Shown: positions 46,248 to 56,200 of the stretch, in pieces
Position numbering within the stretch: position 1 is the stretch's first letter
Layout: each line of letters begins with the position of its first letter
Assembly (NCBI GenBank): GCA_013112635.1
Contig: JABFGF010000001.1
Span: 806,001-870,000, forward strand
Source of the DNA: Calditrichota bacterium
GTDB lineage: Bacteria; Calditrichota; Calditrichia; Calditrichales; J004
Length of the DNA: 64,000 bases
Direction of reading: 5' to 3'
The notes under the pieces: generated by a model
Told to the model about the DNA's origin: nothing
Seen by the model: the letters and a program-made list of their open reading frames with translations, nothing else
The model's database searches: none
Position numbers and translations under genes: made by a program

Positions 46248-49200
46248 ATGGAAAATATACAAGACATATACCCTCTATCACCTATGCAGCAAGGAATGCT
46301 GTTTCATACATTATATGCACCGGAAACTGAAGCTTATTCTGAACAAATAAGTTGTCAGCTAAATGGCCGGTTAAATGTGGATGCTTTTAAACGGGCGTGG
46401 CAGGAAGTCCTCAACCGTCATGATATTTTGCGAAGTGCGTTTATATGGGAAGATGTGGATGAGCCGCTTCAGGTAGTCCATCAGCAACTGGATATCCCCT
46501 TTGAGCTAATTGACTGGACTGATAAATCTGAGGAATTGCAAAAAAAATCCGTAAAAGAATTTGCCAATGAACAACGCAAGATTGGTTTTGAGTTAAATTC
46601 AGCCCCTTTGATTTCTATAAAAATAATTCGGCTAAATGAAAAAGCTTATCATTTTGTCCTCACACATCATCATCTTTTATGGGATGGCTGGGCATCGCCT
46701 TTGATTTTAGGTGAAGTATTTAAACTATATGATGCCTATGACAATGGTAATGAAATTCAGTTAGAAACACCGCGCCCATACAGCGATTATATTGGCTGGT
46801 TACAGCAACAGGATATGGAACAAGCCAAGGCTTTTTGGAAAAATCGCCTGGATGGAATATCTGCACCAACACCATTATCTGTTAACAAAGTAAGTCACAC
46901 AGGTGAATCCGAATACAAAGTAGTATCGCACAATTTTGATGAACAAGTTTCTACAAAACTGCAAGCACTCGCAAAAGAACAGCAAATTACATTAAACACA
47001 ATTATGCAGGGAACATGGGGACTTTTGCTTGCCAGATACGGTCGTTTGGATGATGTGGTTTTTGGGGCAACCGTTTCGGGACGTCCGGCAGAAATACCCG
47101 GTATTGAAACCATGGTTGGTTTGTTTATAAATACTCTGCCTGTTCGCATTCGGGTTAATGAAGCCAGTTCATTTTTACAGCTTTTCCAAAATCTGCAAAT
47201 GGAGCAAGCGGAAACTCGCCAGTTTGAATACAGCCCACTTGTAGAAATTCAGGGACAAACCGAAATTCCACGGGATATGCCGCTTTTTGAAAGCTTGCTT
47301 GTTTTTGAAAATTATCCGGTTGATGAGGCCATGCAGCAACAGGATTCAGAACTTTCAATTTCCGGATTGGATTCTTTTGAGCGCACAAACTTTCCACTTA
47401 CCCTTGTTTCAGCACCGGGCAAACAAGTTGTTTTAAAGGTTGCTTATGAGACAGCCCAATTTTCAGACGAAACAATTCAACGCTTATTTACACATTTTGA
47501 AAATCTCTTACAGGCATTTGTAGAAAACCCAAATCAAAATCCAACAAAAATCCCAGTCCTTTCTCAAAAAGAAAAACAGCTTACATTAAATGAATGGAAC
47601 AACACAAAATCCGATTATCCTGAAGACCTGACCATTCATCAAAAGTTTGAACAAATCGCAGAGCAATTTCCGGATGAAACTGCAATTGTTGGAGCCGATC
47701 CTGAAGCTACTATCAGAATTTCATACAGAGAATTAAATGAACGCGCAAACCAACTTGCCCGGTTTCTTAAGGAAAAAGGCGTTTCCAAAGAAAACGTTAT
47801 TGCCATTTGCCTCGACCGTTCCCCTGAAATGGTTATAGCAAGTTTAGCTGTTCTAAAAGCTGGCGGTGCCTATGTTCCGATAGATTCTACTTATCCTCCC
47901 GAGAGAATTGAATATATAATTAAGGAATCCCGATCGTCATATTTAATTAGTACTTCTGGTTTAGAAAAAATAATTCCAGCAGTAGAAACTGAAACAATTT
48001 TTCTTGATCAGATAGATGAAAAACTCACAGCAAGTAAGGAAAATCTGAATCTTGAAATTGATCCATTTAATTTGGCTTACATCATTTATACATCCGGTTC
48101 GACAGGAAAACCAAAAGGTGTGATGCTTCGCCACGGAGGATTGTTAAATACAGTCCAGGCGCAGGCACAAGATTTCAAAATAGATAACTCATCAAGAGTT
48201 ATGCAATTCTCATCTTTTAGTTTTGATGCATCTGTCAGCGAGATTTTTGTGGCTTTGTTAAATGGCGCTGAGTTGCACTTAAGTTATCGGGAAACAATTT
48301 TGTCGAAATCACAGCTAACTCAATTTTTAAATGATCGTCAAATTTCGATAATAACATTTCCGCCGTCTATGTTAGCCGTTTTGGCCGATGAACAGTTTCC
48401 GCATTTAAAAACTGTTGTCACAGTGGGTGAAGCCTGCCCGATTGAACTTGCTGAGAAATGGCGCGCAAACACACGTTTTATAAATGGCTATGGCCCAACA
48501 GAAGCAACAGTTGGTTGTGTTTGGGGAGAAATTAATAAGCCGGAAACAGAAACACTTACAGCGCCAATTGGAAAACCTATCATAAATGACCAGGTTTATT
48601 TGCTTGATGAAAACTTTAACCCTGTCCCGATTGGCGTTGCCGGAGAATTATGTATTGCAAGCCCCGGATTAGCGCGCGGTTATTTAAACAATCCCGACCT
48701 TACTGCTGAAAAATTTATACCGAATCCTTTTTCTGAAAATCCTGGAAGTTGTTTATACCGGACTGGCGACTTAGCGCGTTGGTTGGTTGACGGCCGATTG
48801 GAATACACCGGCAGAATTGATTTCCAGGTAAAAATTCGTGGCAACCGCATTGAGCTGGGTGAGATTGAATCTGTTTTGAGTGGACATAACCAGGTTCGTG
48901 AAGTTATCGTATTGGCCATTGGAGATAATACGGATGACAAAAAATTGGTTGCCTATATTGTTGCAGAAAATAATGAGCACCCGGAAATCCAATCATTAAA
49001 AGATTTTATTAAAAAAGACTTGCCGGAATATATGGTGCCACTGGCCTTTTTGAATTTGGAGGCTTTCCCCTTAACAAGTAGTGGAAAAATTGATCGTCGT
49101 GCTTTGCCTAAACCAGATTCTTTGGAATTATCTTCTTCCGTTGAATTTGTAGCACCGCGTAATCAGGTAGAAGAGCTGTTAGCCGGATTATGGGGTGATA

Positions 49201-52200
49201 TTTTAAAAGTTTCGCGGGTTGGCATAAACGACAATTTCTTTGATTTAGGCGGACATTCCCTGCTGGCCACCCAACTTATTTCCCGGATTCGTGATGCCTT
49301 TGATGTTGAACTTCCTTTGAAGGCTTTGTTCGATGATCCAACAATTGCCAATCTGACTACACAAATCGATGTTTACAAATCGCAGGGTTCAGGCAACGAT
49401 ATTCCACCAATAGAAAAAGCAGATCGCTCCAAGGATATGGCCCTTTCTTTTTCACAGCAACGGCTATGGTTTTTAGATCAGCTACAACCCGGCGGTTCAT
49501 TTTACAACATTCCTTCGGCATTTAAATTGAAGGGGAAGCTAAACCTGGAAGCACTGCAAAAATCGATTGATAAGCTAATTCTAAGACATGAAGTTTTTAG
49601 GACCACCTTTGCTGATAAATCCGGCACTCCCGTTCAGGTAATTGCAGATAATTTAGAATTGAAACTTGAAATTGAAGATTTAAGCCAGCACGACAATCAA
49701 TCCCGGGAAATTGAAATTCAAAAAATTGCCAGGGCTGAAGCAACATTTGCATTTAATTTGGCCAGCGGCCCACTCATCCGAATAAGGCTTATAAAATCCT
49801 TTGAAGATGAACATGTAGTCTTCTTCACCGTGCACCACATCATTTCTGATGGCTGGTCAATGGGCATCATGGTTTCTGAAATTGCCACATTTTATGCGGC
49901 TTTTTCAATTGGCAATGAACCACAAATTGCGGATTTGCCAATCCAGTTTGCTGATTATGCAGAATGGCAGAAAAACTGGCTTCAGGGCGAAGTGCTGGAA
50001 ACCCAGCTAAACTATTGGAAAGAAAAAATTGGAACGAATCCGCCGGTATTGGAATTGCCAATTGATCATCAGCGTCCGGCCGTTCAAACATTTTCCGGAA
50101 ATTCTGTTACAAAGGAAATATCTGCTGAGCTTTCACAACAGATCAAACAGCTAAGTTCACAGGCCGGTGTTACGCCTTTTATGACTTTATTGGCCGCCTT
50201 CCAGTCTTTGCTTCACCGCTACAGCGGGCAGGATGAAATTATCGTTGGTTCGCCAATTGCCAACAGACGCCATTCAGAAACTGAGCAGCTAATTGGTTTT
50301 TTTGTCAATAATCTTATTTTAAAAAATTCCTTTGCAGATGATCCTGAATTTGGTGACTTATTGCGCCAGGCACGGGAAACAACTTTAGGCTCCTACGCAC
50401 ACCAGGATATTCCGTTTGAGCAACTTGTGGATGCGATGGTTACTAAACGTGAGATGAGCCATTCTGCAATTTTTCAGGTTATGTTTGTTTTCCAAAATTT
50501 GCCTGAAACAGGGATAGATCTGCCTGATTTACGCATGGAAAGTCTTTATGAAGAAACAAGTAGCTCCAAGTTTGATCTTTCGGTCACAATGAGTGAATCG
50601 ACTGACTCGATGATTATGTCATTTGAATATAATACTGATCTCTTTGAGCAAAGCACCATCGAACGGATGATGTCACATTTTGAAAATTTGATAACATCTG
50701 TTGTCCAGGATAGTGAACAGGTCATTTCTGAAATTGATTACTTTGATCCATCCGAAAAGCAAACCATGGTTTTTGATTGGAACAATACCGATTCAGAATT
50801 TGAATCAGAATTCTGTGTTCATCAGAAATTTGAGCAGCACGTACAGATTAATCCTGATGCAGCTGCTGTTGTTTTTGGAGAGAAACAACTTTCTTATAAA
50901 GAATTAAGTGACCAGGCAGATTTGCTCGCTGCCTGGTTGCTGGACAATGGAATCCAGCCGGATGACCGCGTTGGTATCTGTATGGATCGTTCTTTTGAAA
51001 TGGTAATTGGAATTATTGCCGCTCTAAAAGCAGGTGCAGCATTTCTTCCTCTTGATCCTGCCTATCCTCAAGAACGCCTGGATTACATGGTTGAAGATTC
51101 TGGTTTGAAAGTGTTGCTGACAAATCAAAAGAGCAATGTCATTCTGAATCCCGTTTCACCTGGTGAAGAATCCCCTGAAGAAAAAAACGAGATTCTTCGC
51201 TCCGTAAACTATGCTCAGAATGACATTAAGGTTTTAAATGTGGACAATTTTGATTTTCAATCTCAGAATAAATTTGAATCGAGAACTGACATCACACCAG
51301 ACAATCTTGCCTATGTTATTTACACTTCCGGTTCTACCGGGAAACCAAAAGGTACTCTGCTCGCCCATCGGGGATTGGTAAACCTTGCCAAAGAGCAGCA
51401 AAAGGCATTTAATATTGACAGCGAGAGCCGCATTCTCCAATTCTCGTCACTTAGTTTTGATGCGGCCGTTTGGGAAACTGTGATGGCTTTGCTTAATGGA
51501 GCGGCTTTATCTTTAGTAGATCGCAGCATCCTGGCTTCCGGTGATCAACTTGTTGAAACTTTGAAAAATCAAAAGATAACAACCGTAACTTTGCCACCCT
51601 CAGTTTTAGCAATTTTCCCCGAAACGGATTTGCCTGATTTGAAAACCATTATCACAGCCGGAGAAAAATGCACAACAGATCTAATTAAAAAATGGGCGCC
51701 CGGAAGACAGTTTTACAACGCTTACGGCCCAACGGAAACTACTGTTTGCGCCTCCATGTTTTTAACTGATCCTGATTCAAAAATTGATCCTCCTATTGGT
51801 AAAGCAAACGGCAATTTCCAGCTTTATGTTTTAGACCGCAACGGATTTTTATGCCCTGTTGGCGTTGCAGGTGAATTATGTGTTGGAGGTGTTGGCCTGG
51901 CACGTGGCTACCACAATCGTCCGGACTTAACGGCTGAAAAATTCATCCCCGATACTTTCTCTGGCAAAATGGGTGAGCGCCTTTACAGAACCGGTGATCT
52001 TGTACGCTATCTGCCGGATGGCAATATTGATTTTCTTGGACGGATCGATCACCAGGTAAAGGTACGCGGTTTCCGAATCGAGCTGGGGGAAATTGAAGCA
52101 TCGCTCAGAGAAATAAGGGAAATTGTTGATGTCATTGTTTTGGCCAGAGAAGACAAGCCCGGTGAGAAAAGGCTTGTGGCTTATTTTGTTAGCTCAGATA

Positions 52201-52697
52201 CAGAAAAGACAACAATTCCGATGTTGCGGGAAATTTTAAAATCTTCTTTGCCGGATTATATGGTGCCGTCTGTTTTTATGCCGTTGGATGCCATGCCTCT
52301 TACTCCAAATGGCAAAATCGATCGCAAAGTTTTGTCAGTGCCGGAACAAGACAGATCACAGGCAACGGCAGAGTATGTTGCACCACGAAATGAGACTGAA
52401 ACTATTTTAAATACAATCGTGGAGGATTTACTAAAACTGGAAAAAGCTGGGGTTTATGATAATTTCTTTGAACTTGGCGGACATTCACTTTTGGCAACTC
52501 AGTTTATGTCACGCGTTCGGGAAAAGTTCGATATTGAACTGCCATTGCTGACGCTATTTGAAAAACCGACTGTTGCAGAACTGGCTGATGCGGTTGAGGT
52601 TGCAAAGGCCAGCGGTATTAAGGCCAAGCCACAAATCCAAAAAATTGACCGTGGCAGCCGAGCCGCCAGAAGGCCAGCGAGAAAATCCAAGAAATAA
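46248..52697 (+). CDS. Two-module NRPS, C-A-PCP-C-A-PCP (unassigned, Phe)
   Basis: The protein has 2149 aa. TAGGA lies just before the ATG, after a 232-base gap. The start MENIQDIYPLSPMQQGMLFH matches gene 6, as expected for a C domain receiving a D-residue from the E domain of gene 7. C1 has HHLLWDG. A1 (~47625-49110) has pocket D-A-S-V-S-type: D-A-S-T-V-V-G-V-G at the code positions, not assigned. PCP1 serine is 49257-49259. C2 (~49430-50760) has HHIISDG. A2 (~50815-52330) has pocket D-A-W-T-I-A-A-V-C, matching recalled Phe codes. It is clearly a paralogue of A2 in gene 6 and carries a palindromic repeat at 51138-51224 in frame. PCP2 serine is 52485-52487. The tail is basic (RAARRPARKSKK), the same class as gene 2. 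A repeat-flanked insertion starts three bases after the stop. Confidence 0.95.
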   Translation: MENIQDIYPLSPMQQGMLFHTLYAPETEAYSEQISCQLNGRLNVDAFKRAWQEVLNRHDILRSAFIWEDVDEPLQVVHQQLDIPFELIDWTDKSEELQKKSVKEFANEQRKIGFELNSAPLISIKIIRLNEKAYHFVLTHHHLLWDGWASPLILGEVFKLYDAYDNGNEIQLETPRPYSDYIGWLQQQDMEQAKAFWKNRLDGISAPTPLSVNKVSHTGESEYKVVSHNFDEQVSTKLQALAKEQQITLNTIMQGTWGLLLARYGRLDDVVFGATVSGRPAEIPGIETMVGLFINTLPVRIRVNEASSFLQLFQNLQMEQAETRQFEYSPLVEIQGQTEIPRDMPLFESLLVFENYPVDEAMQQQDSELSISGLDSFERTNFPLTLVSAPGKQVVLKVAYETAQFSDETIQRLFTHFENLLQAFVENPNQNPTKIPVLSQKEKQLTLNEWNNTKSDYPEDLTIHQKFEQIAEQFPDETAIVGADPEATIRISYRELNERANQLARFLKEKGVSKENVIAICLDRSPEMVIASLAVLKAGGAYVPIDSTYPPERIEYIIKESRSSYLISTSGLEKIIPAVETETIFLDQIDEKLTASKENLNLEIDPFNLAYIIYTSGSTGKPKGVMLRHGGLLNTVQAQAQDFKIDNSSRVMQFSSFSFDASVSEIFVALLNGAELHLSYRETILSKSQLTQFLNDRQISIITFPPSMLAVLADEQFPHLKTVVTVGEACPIELAEKWRANTRFINGYGPTEATVGCVWGEINKPETETLTAPIGKPIINDQVYLLDENFNPVPIGVAGELCIASPGLARGYLNNPDLTAEKFIPNPFSENPGSCLYRTGDLARWLVDGRLEYTGRIDFQVKIRGNRIELGEIESVLSGHNQVREVIVLAIGDNTDDKKLVAYIVAENNEHPEIQSLKDFIKKDLPEYMVPLAFLNLEAFPLTSSGKIDRRALPKPDSLELSSSVEFVAPRNQVEELLAGLWGDILKVSRVGINDNFFDLGGHSLLATQLISRIRDAFDVELPLKALFDDPTIANLTTQIDVYKSQGSGNDIPPIEKADRSKDMALSFSQQRLWFLDQLQPGGSFYNIPSAFKLKGKLNLEALQKSIDKLILRHEVFRTTFADKSGTPVQVIADNLELKLEIEDLSQHDNQSREIEIQKIARAEATFAFNLASGPLIRIRLIKSFEDEHVVFFTVHHIISDGWSMGIMVSEIATFYAAFSIGNEPQIADLPIQFADYAEWQKNWLQGEVLETQLNYWKEKIGTNPPVLELPIDHQRPAVQTFSGNSVTKEISAELSQQIKQLSSQAGVTPFMTLLAAFQSLLHRYSGQDEIIVGSPIANRRHSETEQLIGFFVNNLILKNSFADDPEFGDLLRQARETTLGSYAHQDIPFEQLVDAMVTKREMSHSAIFQVMFVFQNLPETGIDLPDLRMESLYEETSSSKFDLSVTMSESTDSMIMSFEYNTDLFEQSTIERMMSHFENLITSVVQDSEQVISEIDYFDPSEKQTMVFDWNNTDSEFESEFCVHQKFEQHVQINPDAAAVVFGEKQLSYKELSDQADLLAAWLLDNGIQPDDRVGICMDRSFEMVIGIIAALKAGAAFLPLDPAYPQERLDYMVEDSGLKVLLTNQKSNVILNPVSPGEESPEEKNEILRSVNYAQNDIKVLNVDNFDFQSQNKFESRTDITPDNLAYVIYTSGSTGKPKGTLLAHRGLVNLAKEQQKAFNIDSESRILQFSSLSFDAAVWETVMALLNGAALSLVDRSILASGDQLVETLKNQKITTVTLPPSVLAIFPETDLPDLKTIITAGEKCTTDLIKKWAPGRQFYNAYGPTETTVCASMFLTDPDSKIDPPIGKANGNFQLYVLDRNGFLCPVGVAGELCVGGVGLARGYHNRPDLTAEKFIPDTFSGKMGERLYRTGDLVRYLPDGNIDFLGRIDHQVKVRGFRIELGEIEASLREIREIVDVIVLAREDKPGEKRLVAYFVSSDTEKTTIPMLREILKSSLPDYMVPSVFMPLDAMPLTPNGKIDRKVLSVPEQDRSQATAEYVAPRNETETILNTIVEDLLKLEKAGVYDNFFELGGHSLLATQFMSRVREKFDIELPLLTLFEKPTVAELADAVEVAKASGIKAKPQIQKIDRGSRAARRPARKSKK
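51138..51224. repeat. Palindromic repeat translated in frame, A2 (Phe) of gene 8
   Basis: 87 bases (29 codons) with perfect 10-base terminal inverted repeats, GTCATTCTGA and TCAGAATGAC. The inner pair GAAGAATC ... GATTCTTC is also present. It is translated in the same frame as the copy in gene 7 (VILNPVSPGEESP). This is the best preserved copy by its ends. Confidence 0.88.
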
Positions 52698-52700
52698 CAA

Positions 52701-53210
52701 CGAAGACGCAAAGACGCAGTTAAAACATTATTATGAATAGAAATGAATTAAATATTCTTTCAAAAAAAGTTGTTAATGCCTGTTTTGAAGTTCATAAGAA
52801 TATGGGTCCGGGATTATTGGAAACTATTTATGAACAATGTTTAATGAGAGAGTTTTTTACTCAAAACATTAAAGCTGAGAGCCAGGTTGAAGTACCCCTG
52901 GTTTATAAAAATTTTGAAGTCTCACGAGATTTAAAGTTAGATATTTTTGTGGAAGACGAAATCATTTTAGAACTAAAATCAGTTAACAAAATACACCCTG
53001 TCTATGAGGCACAAATCATATCATACTTAAAACTAACAAAAAGTTGGGTTTTCTAATTAATTTCAATGTACCTGTGATTAAGGATGGGATAAAACGTTTT
53101 GTTAATAATTTTTAGCCACAAGTTTGTTGTAGAAAAACAATATTAACCAAACCGCTAAGGCACCAAGACGCTAAAAATTAAATTTCTTAATTTGCGCCTT
53201 TGCGCCTTCG
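52701..53210. mobile_element. Possible small mobile unit: inverted repeats flanking the GxxExxY gene
   Basis: The left end, cgaagacgcaaagacgcag (52701-52719), begins three bases after the gene 8 stop. The right end, ttgcgcctttgcgccttcg (53192-53210), matches its reverse complement at 16 of 19 positions. A further related block (ccgctaaggcaccaagacgc, 53152-53171) lies inside the right end and can partly pair with it. No transposase motif or target duplication is visible. The unit holds only the GxxExxY gene and ends 18 bases before gene 9. Confidence 0.55.
52733..53115 (+). pseudogene. GxxExxY-family protein, frameshifted near the C-terminus
   Basis: The readable frame (52733-53056, 107 aa) has GPGLLETIYE, the GxxExxY signature, and LDIFVEDEIILELKS, which resembles the PD-(D/E)XK-like core proposed for this family. 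Function is not established. At 53038-53042 a run of five A ends the family-like sequence. The -WVF end is atypical, while the next frame continues from 53041 as KLGFLINFNVPVIKDGI and stops at 53115. That is the usual C-terminus of the family. One extra A in the run would restore about 127 residues. So this is a one-base deletion, either a real mutation or a sequencing error in a homopolymer. The gene sits alone between two NRPS genes, inside a pair of inverted repeats, and looks like a later insertion. Confidence 0.8.
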
Positions 53211-53228
53211 CAGTAAAAATTAAAAAAA

Positions 53229-56200
53229 ATGCCAAACGAAAAAAACTACGAAACAGACGAACAAGAAGTATTCATATTTCCAACCTCATTTGCTCAGCAA
53301 AGATTGTGGTTCCTGGATCAGTTTGAACCGGGCAGCCCTTTTTACAATATCCCTACTGCTGTGAGAATTACAGGCACTTTGGATATTCCCGTTCTTGAGG
53401 ATACAATTGCTGAAATCGTTTACCGGCATGAATCATTGCGTACAACTTTTGACACTGAAAATGGTGATCCGGTACAGGTTATTAATCCGGATATGGAAAT
53501 CCCACTCAAGATAATTGACATCAGCAATTTGCCAGATAATGAGCGTGATTCGGAATCCCTGCGGCTGGCCAACAATGAAGCCCGCACACCTTTTGACCTT
53601 AAAACCGGCCCCCTTTTCCGCTCAACTTTAATCAAGCTGCGCGACAAAGATTTTGTTATGCTGGTAACCATGCACCACATCATTTCCGATGGCTGGTCAA
53701 TCGGTGTGTTTATGCGCGAGATATCGGTTATTTACAGTGCTTTTTCTGAAGACAAAGATTGTCCACTTCCCGATCTTCCTATCCAATATGCCGATTTCTC
53801 AAGCTGGCAACGCGAGTGGTTAAGCGGAGAGGTTTTAGATAAACAGCTGAATTACTGGAAAGAAAAACTTGGTTACAATTTACCAATCCTGGAACTGCCA
53901 ACTGATAAACCACGTCCGGCAATTCAATCTGCAAGAGGCGCATCAACAACCATTGATATTCCTGCTGAAATACAGGATGGTATAAATCAGCTAACCAGAA
54001 AAGAAGGCATCACACCATTTATGGCGCTGCTTTCCGCATTTTATATTTTACTTTATAAATATTCTTTGCAGGAAGATATCACCGTTGGGACGCCCATTGC
54101 CAATCGCACCCAAACAGAAACAGAAGTCCTGATCGGTTTTTTTATCAATACGCTGGTTATCCGGGCTGATTTATCCGGTGATCCGACATTTAAGGAATTC
54201 GCCCAGCGGGTTCGTAAAACCACGCTTGAATCTTATGCTCATCAGGATTTACCGTTTGAGATGCTTGTTGAAGCAATCCAGCCTGAACGCAGTATGAGCC
54301 ATTCCCCGCTGTTTCAGGTTATGTTTATTCTGCAAAATGCTACAAACGCAGCCGGTGCGGGAGAAGCAACCCCGGTAAATCCCAAGTCAGACATTCAAAT
54401 GGAGCAAATTACTGTTGATGCCGGGACTTCTACATTTGATATTACTGTTTCCCTGTCCGAGCAAAACGATTGTATCAAAGCTTCAATCGAGTATTGCACT
54501 GATCTTTTTGAAGACGAAACGATTTTACGATTTATCAATCAGTACAAAACGGTCTTAGATTCGATTGTAAAGAACCCTGATTTACCTTTGTCCCTTTTGG
54601 ACGTTCTGAGTAATGATGAGAAAAAAAACATCGTTGAAGAATGGAATGATACCGCAGCTGAATACGACTATAAAATCTGCATGCACCAACTTGTACAGAA
54701 ACATGCTCAGGAAACACCTGATGAAATCGCTGTCGTTGCACCACCTTTGGACAATGACCACTCTGAAAAAACGACTAAATGGCCGCGACTTACTTACAGC
54801 GAACTAAATCAACGTGCTAACCAATTGGCCCGTGTTTTACAAAAAAATGGTGTGAAACCAGAGACGCCGGTTGGCATTGTCCTTGAAAAATCTCTTGACC
54901 TTGCTGTTGCAGTTGTTGCCGTATTAAAAGCCGGTGGTGGTTATGTGCCTATGGATCCTGATTATCCAAAAGACCGCCTGGCGCACATGATTGAAGATTC
55001 CAACACCCCGCTGATTATTTCGCATGATCATCTATTGGAACGAATCCCGGAAAACAAAGCCAAAAATATTTGCCTGGACAATGAATCGGGTCAAATTGTT
55101 AAAGAGGATAACAGCAATTTAGATATCCCTGTTTTACCTGAAAACATGGCTTATATGATTTACACATCGGGCACAACAGGCAAATCCAAGGGAACAATTG
55201 TTTCACATCAAAGCTGGGTTAACTCTTATTATGCCTGGGAAAGTGCCTACGAGCTGAAGACCAAATGCCGCTCTCATCTGCAAATGGCAAACTTTTCTTT
55301 TGATGTATTCGCCGGCGATACAATCCGTGCACTTGGCTCCGGCGGAAAATTAACGCTAATTCCAAGATCAGTTTTATTAAATGCCGATCAGCTTTTTCAG
55401 CAAATGATAAATGAAAAAATAACCATCGCTGAATTTGTCCCGGCTGTGTTGCGAAACCTCGTGGCTTATCTTGATACAACCCATGAAGACCTTTCTTTTA
55501 TGCGTTGCTTAATTGCAGGATCCGATGCCTGGTATGTGAGCGAGTATAAAGAATTTCAGGATTATGGTGGACCTGAAACCCGCTTGATAAATTCATTTGG
55601 ATTAACTGAAGCGGCCATCGACAGCACTTTTTTTGAAGCAGCCGAACTTGATTTGCCCAAAGATCGCCATGTTCCAATAGGCGTGCCTTTTTCCAATATG
55701 CAGGTGTATATTTTAAATGAACAACTTATGCCTGTGCCAATTGGTGTTCCCGGTGAAATTTGTGTAGGTGGCGCAGGGTTGGCCAGAGGATATCACCAAC
55801 GTCCGGATTTAACCGCTGAAAAATTTGTGCCTCATCCATTTTCAAAATCCGGTGAGCGGATTTATCGCACAGGAGATAAAGGTAAATATCTTTCGGATGG
55901 TAATATTGAATTTATGGGTCGTATCGATCACCAGGTAAAATTACGTGGATTCAGAATTGAAATGGGTGAAATCGAATCCAACCTTGGGCAACATCCTGCA
56001 ATCCGCGAAACAGTTATAATTGTCCGCGAGGATAATCCTGGCGACAAAAGATTAGTGGCCTACTTTGTCCCGGCCAACGAGGAAATTCCGGACAGAAAAG
56101 ATTTACGCACATTTCTGCTGGAAAAGCTGCCGGATTATATGATCCCCAATGCATTTGTTGATCTTGAGAAAATTCCATTGACACCAAATGGCAAAGTGGA

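Noticed and set aside
52558-52740. 60-residue open frame across the end of gene 8
   Set aside because: It is a shadow of the last carrier domain and runs into the left repeat; no family features.
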